Source of the DNA: Portunus trituberculatus
Taxonomy: Eukaryota; Arthropoda; Malacostraca; Decapoda; Portunidae
Assembly (NCBI RefSeq): GCF_017591435.1
Contig: NC_059268.1
Coordinates: forward strand, 4,008,481 to 4,072,480
Direction: 5' to 3'
DNA: 64,000 nt
The notes under the pieces are model-generated. The model searched no databases. It had not been told where the DNA came from and was given only the letters and a program-made list of their open reading frames with translations. This document shows, in pieces, positions 21,318 to 33,349 of this stretch (the first letter of the stretch is position 1; each line of letters begins with the position of its first letter). A program made the translations under genes and the position numbers.

Positions 21318-21774
21318 CTGGATAAAAAATTATAAAACAAAAATTGTATTAAAGACTTACTATTATCATATTTATTTGAACTAACTGCAATTTGGCTTAC
21401 TTAAGTGACCACAAATATTATTGTAACATTTAGCACAACACTTATATACTTATAATTCACAATCATAATAAAGATATGCTCTATGAGTGGTTGACAGGGA
21501 TGTGTTTTGTAATTTTTAGCCATTCATAATAGTATATAGACTATTAATTTTACTTATTGTACCTATGTAGAGTATTCATGGATTTTAATAGCAAAAATGG
21601 AATTTCAAAGCAAATGCATATTATGTATACAGATATTCACCGATATATGATTCACTGTTATTCGATATTTCACTTTTACAATATTTGTTTTGACTTCCCT
21701 AGTTCTGCTATGCAATCAGTTGTTTCACTTTTATGATATCCCAAGTATGCACTCATTCCCTCTGCACACAAGTA
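21318..21774. other. Intron sequence, nothing recognised
   Basis: AT-rich intron upstream of the exon acceptor at 21317. No open frame or repeat end was noticed. Confidence 0.35.
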
Positions 21775-21934
21775 CAGGTAACTCTCAATTTACGCAATAG
21801 ATGCGTTCCAAGAGGCATTGCGTATATCAAAATTCGCGTAAAATAAACTTGTAATTCTCATAAGAAACAATAGATAATAGGGAGGATGTGGGATGTGGTC
21901 CAAAAAATTTGTACAAAATACTATATTTGGCTAA

Positions 21935-22290
21935 ATTAACACTTTTATTATTTACCATTCTAAATATTAGAAGTAAATTTGAAGTAAAGGGAAAAGCAAG
22001 AAATAATAAGAGAAAGCAAAAAATAAGAGAAAACAACAAAACAAAGAATACGTAAACACAACACTCACTGCGTCACTGCCTTCATCACTCACACCACAGT
22101 GAGTCATCATCTCCTTTTTATTATTTACCATTCTAATTACTAGAAGTGTATTTAAAGTGAAGGGAAAAGCAAGAAATAATAAAAGAAAGCAAAAAATAAG
22201 ACAAAACAACAAAACAAAATATGTAAACACAACACTTACTGCGTCACTGCCTTCACCACTCACACCACAGTCAGTCACCATCTCCCTCTG
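21935..22290. repeat. Two-unit tandem repeat of about 178 bp
   Basis: Both units contain TTTATTATTTACCATTCTAA, GGGAAAAGCAAGAAATAATA and CTGCGTCACTGCCTTCA. They differ by scattered substitutions and small indels. They lie inside the Tigger-like element. Confidence 0.85.
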
Positions 22291-22728
22291 AGCTTTTCCA
22301 CTTTATCAAAAATAACCTCACAGTATAGTAAAAAAATAAACGCAGGAGGCCAATGTCTTAATTCACCCCTCACAAGCACATGCCGTTGCAGTCCACCTCC
22401 TAGTCAAGGACGTCATCATCCACCTGCGCTTCCTCTGCTTCCTACGCTTCCACGGGATTGTCCACATCCTCTTTTGGCACTACATCTTCCACTGGTATTT
22501 TCTTGAAAAACTGCAGCATGGCGGTCTGGCGCTTTTTCTTGGAAAATTCTTTTTGCATCACTGTGTAGCAGAAGAGTGCGTCCATGGCAGTGGAGCTCCC
22601 ATCTATTGGCCAGCTGCAGAACTCTCTGGCGTGCAGTTTGAAGTTGCGTCTGGCGCTCAGTTTGAAAATGTGGCTGGGCCAAATCGCGTATAAGGAAACT
22701 GATCGCATAAATTCAATAAATTATAATA

Positions 22729-23391
22729 CAGTGGTACCTCTAAATATGAAATTAATTCATTCCAGAGTGGCTTTCGTATCTTGATTTTCCATATAATGAG
22801 TCGCATTTTACATGTAAATCCCCTAATTCGTTCCAAGCCCTAGGAAAACACCATATTGAATCTTATAAGGGTAAAACCAGAATGTAAGAAGAGCCAAATA
22901 CATTTGAATCCTTCAATATACCTAACCTAACCGTTAATTCCTGTAAATGAAGTAGACAATAGAACATAATGCAATAATAAATGAAAATAATAAAAAAAAA
23001 ATGTGAAACCTTACTTTTCGAGTGAGGCGATGTCCAAAAGCGAAAGTGGCGGAAGAGGACGAGGGCAAACAGCAGAAAATATAGAAAATGGCAGGAAACA
23101 TTAACACTTAACTTTACGAAACACTTAAAATTATTATTTTTTTTTTCCAGTTTTTAAATTTCATCAATTAACACAAAACTTAAATTAAATTCTAACCAAC
23201 AAGAGAGCAAGATCTTATGGCACGTTTATGGAGCAAACTTAAAATTTTCTGCATGCAGGAATTTCAAGTTTTGTTTCTTATCTTTCAAATGCTCAATATT
23301 TTTCGTAAAATGAAGCGAAAAAATCTTCACATATCATTTTGTAAAATGAAATTTTCGTATACAGAAACTTCCGTACCTAGAGGTACCACTG
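22729..23391. mobile_element. Nested Tigger-like MITE (TIR CAGTGGTACCTCTA)
   Basis: The ends are CAGTGGTACCTCTAAATATG and CGTACCTAGAGGTACCACTG, each flanked by TA. It is 663 bp with no transposase frame. It sits inside the older element 21775-23456, whose sequence resumes after 23393. Confidence 0.9.
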
Positions 23392-23592
23392 TATTTTTTC
23401 GGTCATGTATTAACAAAAACGCGTAAATTAAACACACGTAAATCAAGAGTTACCTGTACAATGAATCTTAATTTTTTCGTAGTTGAGTTATCACCCTTTC
23501 ATTTTGGACAATTTGTCTAAGGAACCTAACTATTTTTACACAGTAAAGTGAGAAACCCACTTTATCAGGAGAAAACAGGCCATTTTCTTTGA

Positions 23593-23725
23593 TAAAATAA
23601 ATTATCTGGATAAAATTTCATTAAAGCAAGTTTGGTGTTCGTTAAACGAGCAGATGGTAGTAAAAGGAAATGTTCGTTGTAGCGAAATTTCGTTGTGTGA
23701 ACCTTCATTAAGCGGGGGTTGCCTG
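23593..23725 (-). mobile_element. Tigger-like end fragment, same family as 19884-20944
   Basis: AGCAAGTTTGGTGTTCGTTA, AACGAGCAGATGGTAGTAAA and the terminus AAGCGGGGGTTGCCTG then TA match the right end of 58288-59207. Confidence 0.8.
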
Positions 23726-24560
<835 letters not shown>

Positions 24561-24724
24561 ATTATTTTTTCTATCTTAGAAAATATATTCACATATTTAC
24601 CTGTCTCTTATAAATAGGACTAGGGTCCATCTACTTTTTTCCAAGGCTGAAATACCAGAATTTAAAGACCACAGTAGAAAGTACAGCATGCATGGTAGCC
24701 GCACAACACAACACTCCCCCCCAC

Positions 24725-25890
24725 CAGCCCCTTCTCTCTGCAACTTTATCTAAAGTTTCCTTTACGACCGTTCTACTGCAGCCATGGTAGACGGTCACTG
24801 TTCTTTTCCTAAATCTATTAATTGTGATGCTCCTCAGGGTTCTGTCCTCTCACCCACTCTCTTTCTATTATTCATTAATGACCTTCTTAACCAAACTTCT
24901 TGCCTTATCCACTCCTATGCTGATGATACCTCCCTATATCTTTCCATGTCCTTTCAGAGACAACCAACCCTTCAGGAAGTTAACAGATCATGCAGGAATG
25001 CCACAGAACCCCTGACTTCTTGTCTTCCTAAGATTTCTGATTGGGGCACAGAAAACTTAGTAGTTTTCAATGCCTCAAAAACTCAATTCCTCCATCTATC
25101 AACTCAACACAACCTTCTATACAACTATCCCCTTTTCTTCAATGATACTCAATTGTCTCTTCCACACTTCCACATTGAATATCCTCGGTCTGTCCTTTAC
25201 TCATAATCTTAACTGGAAACTTCACATCTCATCTCTTGCTAAAACAGCTTCTATGAAGGTAGGTGTTCTGTGGCATTTCCACCATTTTTTCTCACCCCTC
25301 CAACTGCTAACTCCTTGTATGGAGTACTCTTCATGTTTTTTTTTTTTTTTTTTTTTTCCGGAGGGGGGTGGGGGGAGATTCCACTAATACAGCTTTACTA
25401 AAGAAGATGGAATCAAAAGCTTTTCATCTCATCAACTCCTCTCCTCTGACTGACTTTCTTCTGCCTCTTTCTCACCCCTGAAATGTTATATGTCTTTCAA
25501 TCTTTTATCGCTATTTTCATGCTAACTGCTCTATTGATCTTGGTAACTGCATGCCTCTCCTCCTGCTGCAGCCTCACTGCACAAGGCTTTCTTCTTCCTC
25601 TAATCCCTGTTCTGTCCAACCCTCTAATACAAGAGTTAACTAGTATACTTAATCATTCATACCTTTCAGAGGTAAACTCTGGAACTCCCTACTTGCTTCT
25701 GTATTTCCATCTTCCTAGAACTTGACTTCTTTCAAGAGGAAGGTTTCAAGATATTTGTCCCTGGCTTTTGGCTGACTCTTTGGAATCTTTTTTTTTTTTT
25801 TTAGGAAACCTGCAGTTTCTGTGGGCCTTTTTCGTTGTAATATTTTATTGCCCTTGGCAGTCTTCCCTCTTGTGTAAAGAAAAAATAATA
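24725..25890 (+). mobile_element. Jockey-like LINE: reverse transcriptase to 3' end, decayed
   Basis: An open stretch at 24784-25206 shows CDAPQGSVLSPTLFLLFIND and the catalytic SYADDTSLYLSM, then KISDWGTENLVVFNASKTQF. After frame changes come NLNWKLHISSLAKTASMKV and CMEYSS. A T-run and G-rich patch (25338-25378) interrupts the C-terminal domain. The 3' end is the CCCTTGGCAG-TCTTCCCTC region followed by A-rich sequence. Antisense to DHX8. Confidence 0.85.
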
Positions 25891-25942
25891 AAATAAATAA
25901 ATAAATAAATAAAAATAATAATAATAATAAAAAAAAAAATTT

Positions 25943-26400
25943 TACTCCAAAGCTGGATGTTGCATCTATATGAGCAACAACTTGACTTGCTCTTGTGTCC
26001 ACACTCTTGAATCTTCTGAGTTTTTCACCATCTAGCTTTGACTCAAAAGTCACTCTCTAAAGAAATTTATGTGTGCTGTCTATCTCTCCCCTAACTACTC
26101 TGACTATAATAAATTTTTTTACCATTTAACTTCTAAAGTGAGCACATTCTGTCCCTCTATTCTTTCGTGAAGATCTCCAACCTTGGAAATTTCAATGTTC
26201 ACCGCCAACTTTGATTTTCTTCTCCCTTCACTGACCATCCTGGTGAATTGGCTTCAACTTTGCTATCCTCCATGACCAAGAGAAACTGGTGCAACGCCCT
26301 ATTCATATTCCTGACTATCTTTGAGATACACCCAACATTCTTGACCTTTACTTTACCTCTAATCCTTCCACTTATGTTGGATATTATTCCTGGCACATAA
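25943..26400 (+). mobile_element. Jockey-like LINE fragment: endonuclease region
   Basis: Broken plus-strand frames read NFNVH, FTDHPGELASTLLSSMT and ALFIFLTIFEIHPTFLTF, the middle of the endonuclease as seen at 55330-55400 and 60650-60800. It follows directly on the 3' end of the preceding copy. Confidence 0.55.
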
Positions 26401-26429
26401 ACTCATAAGATAATAATAATTTTCTAATT

Positions 26430-26852
26430 ACTTGGACAAAAAAGATGCACAGGTGAGAATGTGTTTTATTGTTTTCATGATATAGTGATGTATTAATAGT
26501 ATTTCTAAGGTTTGAGTAACAAAATCCCCTAAATAAGAAGACTTTTCAGTGACCAGGAATGTAACCCCCCAACTTATTACCATTATTTTCTATGGGAAAA
26601 TTATGCTTGAATAACATAATTTTAAATAACGCGTTCTCCAGGAACATAACCCTTGCGTTAATCAAGAGTTGACTCAACCTCATTCTTACATAACAATATG
26701 CAAAGAAAATTGTGATGCATTTTTGGGAAAGATGGAATTAATTAATGGCATTTTCATTAATTTCAAAGGGGAAAATTTGTTTGAGTTATGAGCAAATTGA
26801 GATATGAGCTCCATCATGCAATGGATTAAACTCATATCTTGAGATACCACTG
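26430..26852. mobile_element. Two decayed Tigger-like end fragments
   Basis: 26430-26676 ends with AACATAACCCTTGCGTTAAT then CAAGAGTTGACTC, resembling the CAGGTAACTCTTGATTTACG type of terminus. 26700-26852 ends TCTTGAGATACCACTG before TA, the CAGTGGTATCTC type. Neither carries coding sequence. Confidence 0.5.
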
Positions 26853-26974
26853 TACTTATTTGTAATAAATTAGAGAAGTTGGACTCATCTTGAGTTGCCA
26901 AACTTCATTTCAAGATAAATGGGAGCAAAATATAGGCCTTCAAGTTTAAAAATAGCATCTAAATCATAAGATGT

Positions 26975-27733
26975 ACTGTATTTGATGACTCATAAGATGC
27001 ACCTCTTCTCCCCAAAGAAGTCTCAGGAAATAATGTTGAGTCCTATAAGGCCAAGCTTCAGTATTGAGGCAATGGTTGGTGGTTAGTCTATGGCAACAAA
27101 GGCAATAAAATCAAATCCCAGACATCTTCACACATGTAAACAAAGTGATGACTGGTACTACACCAGAAAACAAGTCTTTCTTTAAAGTTAACAATATATA
27201 ATAGGTCATACATACCAGTAACTCACATAGAATGACATCAGTCAGGAAGAATTTGCCATACATCATATGAACCAAAACAAAATGCGCAATCAGTAATTTT
27301 GATCTTGACATGGGCAACACTGAGTTCTTTAGTGTGATGCTGTTATTCCTTGAGGTAAGACACACTTTCATACAATCCAAATCACATCTATCTTTTAAAA
27401 TTCTTACCTTGTATACATGTAAAGTTATTATGATAGAAAAAAAATTATGGTTATTAGGCCTGTAGTCTCTTACAGTCAATGCTAATGCCATATGCCAGGT
27501 ACATGTTAACATCTCACAAGATTGGTATGTATGCTACTAGCAAATATTAAAGTTTTAAATGGGATCTAATAATGATCTAAATGCATGTGACTCTTCAAAT
27601 GTCATGTGAAATCCTTCAATTCATATTCAGAGCTTAAAAACACTCATTTAACTTTTTTGTCATTTCAATATCTGCCAATACTGGGTGCATCTTATGAGCT
27701 CATGTCTCTTATGAGCCATCAAATATGATACAT
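26975..27733 (+). mobile_element. Non-autonomous terminal-repeat element, inverted partner of 14091-14784
   Basis: It begins TTTGATGACTCATAAGATGC and ends TCTTATGAGCCATCAAATAT. The interior matches 14091-14784 in reverse orientation over most of its length. About 0.76 kb with no transposase. Confidence 0.7.
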
Positions 27734-27984
27734 CACAGTTACATGCTGTTCATCATAAGATGGACATTGCGTCCTATGGCTTAAGTGATACCTGCTGGGT
27801 AGAAATTAGTCAATAGGCATCACAGTACACATCATTGATGCATGTTCATTGGTACAAGCACAGGAACTTTTAAGACAAATGACTGAACTTCCTGCAGCCT
27901 GAGCTATGGCACTCATATGCACCCCAGCCTGTGCTGAGGTTCACACTTGCATCCTGAAGCCTGAGCTGTGGCTTGAAATTTACA

Positions 27985-28689
27985 GGTTAACAGTGGTATT
28001 CCTCAAGGTTCTGTCTTGTCACCCACTCTCTTCCAATTATTCATCAATGAATCTTATGCTGATGATACTACCCTGCACTTTTCTATGTCTTTTCGTAGAT
28101 GCCCAACCTTTCAGAATGTAAACAGTTTACACAGGATTGCCACATAACACCTGATGACCTTTCAAAATTTCTGATAGAGGCATAGAATACTTACTATAGT
28201 TCAATCCTTCAAAAACTAAATTCCTGCATCTCTCAACCCAATGCAACCTTCCAAACACCTATTCTCTCTACTTCAATGACATTCAACTGTCCCATTCTTC
28301 TACACTGAACATCCTTGACTAGTTATTTACTTATTATCTAAGCAGAAAACTTCACATATCATCTCTAGCTAAAACATCTACGATATCAGGTGTTCTGAGT
28401 TGTCTCTGCCAAATTTGCTCACCCCTACCTACCCAGATGCTAACTCTTTACAAAGGCAATATCTTTTCATGCATGGAGTTTGCTTTACATATATGAAGGG
28501 GTGATCAACTCCTCTCCTCCAACTATCTTCAGCCTTTTTCTCATTGCCACAATGTTGCATCTCTTCCTATCTTCTACTGTTATTTCCATGCCAACTACCC
28601 TTCTGATGCCTCCTCTTCTTTCCACAGACTTGCAACATATGACTTTTATATTTCCTTCACCCTATTCTATCCACTTCTCCAATGCAAGT
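27985..28689 (+). mobile_element. Jockey-like LINE fragment, heavily decayed (left part)
   Basis: It reads NSGIPQGSVLSPTLFQLFIN and ESYADDTTLHFSMSF near 27990-28100. A small deletion between the two motifs removes most residues after FIN. Later frames show the C-terminal domain. The matching right-hand part continues after an inserted element, at 29560. Confidence 0.7.
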
Positions 28690-29559
28690 TAAGTGGGAGA
28701 TCCCCCTATGTTTAAGAAATAGCGCTATTTTCTTCTAATTCACACAGTACATGCAAAGCATTATGTTAATCATCATATCCAAATTTGGTGTGGATATGAG
28801 TGAATTTTTTTTTTTTTTAATTTTTTTTTCCAAAAATTTTGGAATTAGTTTGGAATTGCCAATTCTTCACCGATTTTAATGTGATTTTTACAGCAATATC
28901 ACATCATCTATGTTACCATATATCCATACAAAAATTTTTGAAAATCTTTTTTTTTATTTAAAAAAAAAAATGTATATTTTTTTACTAGTCTAGAGGTGAA
29001 AAATAATGAAAAAAATTTTTTACCTACTTTCTAATTTTGGACTCGTATTCATTTTCTACAACCATTCAATGCTTTTGTCACAAACTTTCAGCCAAATCGG
29101 ACAAAAACTAAAGGAGGAGATAGCATTTGTGTGTGAAAATCCATGGTTTTGAGAAAACCAAAGTTTGCCTTCCGAGGAATGGCTGCATGTCCTACTTCTC
29201 TGGCCTCTCTTCTCTCTCTGATAGATATATGCACTGCTTGCTGCTGTGCTGGCTGCTGGCTGGGTTCAGGATGCCAGAGGTATGAGAATGTGTTTTCACT
29301 TCATTATTTCTTCATAAAATAATTATTTTAAGCGTAAAAACAAAAAAACAAAAAAACATGCATACTCCTCCTTTACTCACACATCACAGACATTTAATAG
29401 ACATTTAAAGGGCTGCTTGCTAGGCCCTTTAAAAATTGCGGTAGAGAAAAAAAGAACTTCACCATTCGATATTAGAGGGATACTAGTTGTTGCCTGGCTG
29501 TAGAACAGAAAACTGATATTTTTCATCTGCATCTTCAAAAATTAAGGCGAATCTCCCCA
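28690..29559. mobile_element. piggyBac-like short element (TTAA target) without transposase
   Basis: The ends GTGGGAGATCCCCC and GGCGAATCTCCCCA are imperfect inverted repeats, and each is bordered by TTAA (28686 and 29561 regions), the piggyBac target. About 870 bp, AT-rich with long T and A runs, no coding frame. It interrupts a Jockey-like LINE. Confidence 0.55.
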
Positions 29560-29700
29560 TTAATTCACAATCTTGCACATGACTTTCTCTTTTCTTTTAC
29601 CACTATTCTATTTACCTCTCTAATGCAAATTAATTCACAATCTTTCATCTCTTTCTCTGGTAGACTCTGGAACTCCTTACCTGCAGGGAGTCAATAGGAC
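29560..29700 (+). mobile_element. Jockey-like LINE fragment (right part)
   Basis: TCTCTGGTAGACTCTGGAAC then TCCTTACCTGCAG matches the KLWNSLPAS region of the other copies. It begins with a second, diverged version of the 65 bp lying left of the inserted element. Confidence 0.6.
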
Positions 29701-29882
29701 ACAGCCCAAGCTCTACTGATTCCCTGTGGAACTGGTTCCAGAACCAGTTCTGACGAATCCATCAAGAACCAATTTTGTGAATACTCAAATTATTAGTTCC
29801 TGCCCATCATTAAATCATATAAATGGTATGAGACAACTTATTTATATTTCGATATAAACAAAGAATAATAGTAACCACTAAC

Positions 29883-30047
29883 CTGTAGAATACATTTTGT
29901 ACAGACAGCATAGAGACAATGGTAAGGATCTCATCTGAGCACTGTAAGTGAACTGACATGATCAACATTTTGGCAAGGTTGGGCTCAAGAGGAAACTCAG
30001 CCATTCGTCTCCCAAGTCGAGTTAGCAGTCCTTCATCATCCAGGGCA
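29883..30047 (-). CDS. DHX8: DHX8 (Prp22-like spliceosomal helicase) exon, ratchet region
   Basis: This 165-bp exon encodes ALDDEGLLTRLGRRMAEFPL, EPNLAKMLIMSVHLQCSDE and ILTIVSMLSVQNVFY. It is the helicase-associated ratchet-like bundle that follows the winged helix in DEAH helicases and grips RNA. The acceptor is CATGTTACAG/TGCCCTG, its T completing a Ser codon (AG/T) begun by the upstream exon. The donor is TTCTACAG/GTTAGTG. The frame is intact and the intron to the next exon is 8.6 kb. Confidence 0.95.
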
Positions 30048-30223
30048 CTGTAACATGAACATCAACATTATCTCAAATACATCACAGCTCACACATATTC
30101 CACTTCATAACTAGTGGCAGCTCATGTACAGGCACTGTGGAACTGCCGCACTTCATATTATGGATAATATTCAATACAGGCAACCCATCTTCGATTTTAT
30201 AATAAAATGGTAGAAGGTAACTT

Positions 30224-30236
<13 letters not shown>

Positions 30237-30299
<63 letters not shown>
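30237..30299. repeat. (GA)n microsatellite, first of two
   Basis: About 63 bp of AG repeats, followed by unique sequence that is itself duplicated after the second GA array. Confidence 0.95.
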
Positions 30300-30301
<2 letters not shown>

Positions 30302-30393
30302 AACTAACAGGTTGGCGCATGAAAGCGTGTGTAATTCACCTCGGTCGCCTGCTGGTCACCCAGCCAGTCTTCCCCATTACGTGTGCGTGTGTG

Positions 30394-30396
<3 letters not shown>

Positions 30397-30462
<66 letters not shown>
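30397..30462. repeat. (GA)n microsatellite, second of two
   Basis: About 66 bp of GA repeats. The blocks at 30338-30395 and 30474-30531 (CCTCGGTCGCCTGCTGGTCA and onward) are near-identical, so a unit of about 136 bp including the GA array was duplicated. Confidence 0.95.
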
Positions 30463-30465
<3 letters not shown>

Positions 30466-30599
30466 TGTAATTTGCCTCGGTCGCCTGCTGGTCACCCAGC
30501 TAGTCTTCCCCATTACGTGTGCGTGTGTGTTTGTGTATTGTATTTACCTAATTGTAACATACGGGAAAAGAGCTATGCTCGTACTGTCCTGTCTCCATA

Positions 30600-32216
30600 T
30601 CTACTAATGTCCAGCTTTTTCTTAAAATCATGAATATTCCTTGCGTTGACCACTTCCACGTCTAAACTATTCCATGCTTCCACCCTTCTATGAGGAAGCT
30701 ATATTTTTCACATCTCTCCTATAAGTGGCCATTTTAGTTTTTCCCATGCCCTCTCGACATTCTTTCATTCCACATACACAGATCTTCCCTATCCATTTTT
30801 CCATGCCAATCATCACTCTGTATATTGCTATCAGGTCTCCCTTTCTCTTCTGTTTTCCAGGGTCGGAAGTTGCATTCTGTTCAGTCTGTCTTCATAAGTC
30901 AAATCTCTTAAGTCAGGCACCATTTTGTTGCAGCCCTCTGTACTTTCTCTAGTTTCCTTATGTGTTTCTTTAAGTTCGAGCCCACTGTATTGTTGCATAT
31001 TCAAGCCTCGGTCTTATCATTGCAGTAATTATTTTCTTCATCATTTCTTCATCTAAATATCTGAACGCCACTCTTATGTTCCTCAATAAGTTCAATACTT
31101 CTCCAATTATTTTGTTTATATGTCTCTCTGGCGATAGGTCATTGGTAATTGTCACCCCAAGGTCTTTTTCTTCATGACTGGTTTTATGTCTTCATTTCCT
31201 ATCTTGTACATACTCCTGATTCTTCTTTCACTCTTGCCAAACTCTATTTTCTTGCATTTTGTCGTGTTGAACTCCATTTGCCATGTACAGCTCCATTTCC
31301 ATATTCTGTCCAAGTCTTCCTGGAGTAGTTCGCAATCTTTGTCACATCTCACTTTTCTTAACAATTTTGCATCGTCTGCAAATAGGCTCACATAACTGGA
31401 CACCCCATCCACCATGTCATTTATGTAGACCGCGAACATTACTGGTGCCAACACTGATCCCTGTGGAACTCCACTCTCCACCAAGCCCCATTCTGATGGT
31501 CTGTCCTTAATTATTGTTCTCATTTCTCTTCCTACCAAAAGTCTTCCATCCATTTTAGTAAACTGCCATGCACTCCTCCTACCATTTCAAGTTTCCAGAT
31601 CAGTCTCTGGTGTGGTACCTTATCAAAGGCCTTTTTAAATCCAGATATATTCCATCAGCCCAACCATCTCTTTCCTGTATTACATCTATCACCCTCGAAT
31701 AGTAACATATCAGGTTTGTCGTGCATGAACGCCCTTTTCTAAAACCAAATTGACACTCACAAAGTATGTCATTTTTCTCCAAGAAGTCTGTCCATCTATT
31801 CTTCACCACCCTCTCACACATCTTAGCTACCACACTTGTAAGTGACACTGGTCTATAGTTCAATGGGTCTCTCTTGTTACCTGATTTATAGATTGGGACA
31901 ATGTTAGCTCTTTTCCAGTCTTGGGGCACTACACCTTCCCTTAATGAGGCATCAATTACTTCACAAACTTTTTCTGCCAGTTGCTCCTGCATTCTCTTAA
32001 AATCCATCCTGATACCCCATCAGGTCCCACAGCTTTTCTCACTTCTAAACTCCCCATCATATTCTTGATCTCCTCCACAGTTACTTGAAACTCCTTCATA
32101 ATCCCTTTCTGTTCCATTACCAGTGGTTTGTCAAAAGCAGTCTCCTTTGTGAATACCTTCCAAAGCATCCATTCATAGCCTCTGCCATTTCCTGGGATCT
32201 TCACTGCATACTCCAT
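30600..32216 (-). pseudogene. LINE copy F reverse transcriptase and C-terminal domain, frameshifted
   Basis: 32216-31956 carries KAVGPDGVSGWILRECRSNW, 32007-31600 LNYRPVSLTSVVAKMCERV and QFGFRKGRSCTTNL. 31553-31152 carries ESGVPQGSVLAPVMFAVYIN and the LFADDAKLL catalytic box, and 31155-30970 LSPERHINKIIGEVLNLLR. Frame breaks fall near 32000, 31600, 31152 and 30970, and most recur at the same place in copy G. Confidence 0.85.
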
Positions 32217-32285
32217 TTACTTCTAAACTTTCAATACTTTCTCTATTTTTGATGTTGTTGTTCACATGTCTGTAAAAAGCCTTGG

Positions 32286-33005
32286 TTGGTCTTTACATTT
32301 ATCAATTATATCCTTTTCTTGTTTCTTTCTTTCTTCTCTTCTAATCAACACATATTCATTTCTTGCTCTTTTGTAACTTTCCCACTGCTTAATCCGTCTT
32401 TTCCTTCTCCACCTCTTCCATGCATCCTCTTTTCTTGTTCTAGCCTTTTCACATCTATCGTTAAACCAGTCCTGCTTTCCAACTTCTCTATGTTGTCTTA
32501 TTGGTACAAATTTTTCTCACCTTCTTTGTATATTTTATAAATTCCTTCCACTTTTCATTTGCTCCTTAGCACTCTTGAATTTCATCCAATTTGTCTCTTG
32601 AAAGAATTTCTTTAGGTTTCCAAAATCTGTCTTGGCATAATTCCATCTTCCCACTTTATATTCTTCATTTCTTCTAGATTTCTCTTCATCTATCACCTTG
32701 AACTCCAAAACTGCATGATCACTCTTTGCTAAAGGGCACTCCACCCTCATCTCCTCAATGACCATTGGCTCTGTACTAAAGACCAAGTGTGTGTGTGACC
32801 CACTGTGTGTGTGTATTTCCCCATGTTGTCTCTGATCCTTCCATTGTCCTCCCAACACACCTCTTTACAATTAAAATCTCCCATCATTATAGTTCGTTCA
32901 CAGCCACCCAACATTTCTTCCAGACATGTTCCTGTATCACTTATCATTTCTTCATATTCCTGTACTGACCATGCATTTGTCTTGGGTGGTACGTACACCA
33001 CTATG
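32286..33005 (-). pseudogene. LINE copy F endonuclease end and linker, with TG-filled gaps
   Basis: 33001-32747 reads VYVPPKTNAWSVQEYEEM and MMGDFNCKEVCWED. 32858-32535 reads ECPLAKSDHAVLEFKV (terminal SDH) and the linker. Between them, where copy G encodes LTQWVKEDTRFGGEGASSRL, copy F has short TG tracts and shorter sequence, so this part of the endonuclease is lost. Confidence 0.8.
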
Positions 33006-33123
33006 TAGTGCCTCTTTTTCCTTCATTAGTTTCTGCTCTGATCTTTAGCACTTCTGCCTTTCCCATACCTTTTTCACTTGATCCACCTTTATATCTTTTT
33101 AACCAGCAACATCACTCCTCCTC

Positions 33124-33284
33124 CTGTGTGTGTGTGTGTGTTGTGTTAATTGTAACATGTGTGTGCCCTCTCGACATTCTTCATTCCACATACACAGATC
33201 TTCCCTGTTTTTCCATGCCAATCATCACTCTGTATATCACATATGTGTGTGTCATCTGTGTGTGTGTACTGTGTGTGTGTGTAT
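33124..33284 (-). mobile_element. Mini 3' LINE fragment K, flanked and interrupted by TG runs
   Basis: TTAATTGTAACAT is joined through GTGTGTG to CCCTCTCGACATTCTT and onward to CATCACTCTGTATAT, the 3'-end sequence of family F/G with an internal deletion of about 170 bp. TG runs lie at 33127-33143, 33166-33173, 33245-33252 and 33259-33281. It sits between copies F and G. Confidence 0.65.
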
Positions 33285-33349
33285 TTACCTTGTATTTACC
33301 TAATTGTAACATACGGAAAAGAGCTATGCTCGTGTTGTCCCGTCTCCAT

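Larger units (their letters stand above)
21775..23456 (-). mobile_element. Tigger-like transposon (TIR CAGGTAACTCTC), with nested second element
   Basis: The left end is CAGGTAACTCTCAATTTACG and the right end ACGTAAATCAAGAGTTACCTG-like, both flanked by TA. A minus-strand frame at 22690-22410 reads AMDALFCYTVMQKEFSKKK then RQTAMLQFFKKIPVEDVVP and an acidic tail, resembling the C-terminus of Tigger transposases. The catalytic part is absent. Another Tigger-type element (22729-23391) is inserted near its right end. It also contains a tandem duplication (21935-22290). Confidence 0.8.
30534..33123 (-). mobile_element. CR1/L2-like LINE copy F: 5'-truncated near-duplicate of copy G
   Basis: It begins with the GTGTGTATTG tail and TATTTACCTAATTGTAACAT, and extends through the C-terminal domain, reverse transcriptase and linker to the endonuclease. 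It stops at 33123 against a (TG)n run. It matches copy G at a constant offset of about 2.75 kb with very few differences, including shared frameshifts. Two internal stretches near 32790-32850 are replaced by short TG runs. Confidence 0.9.
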
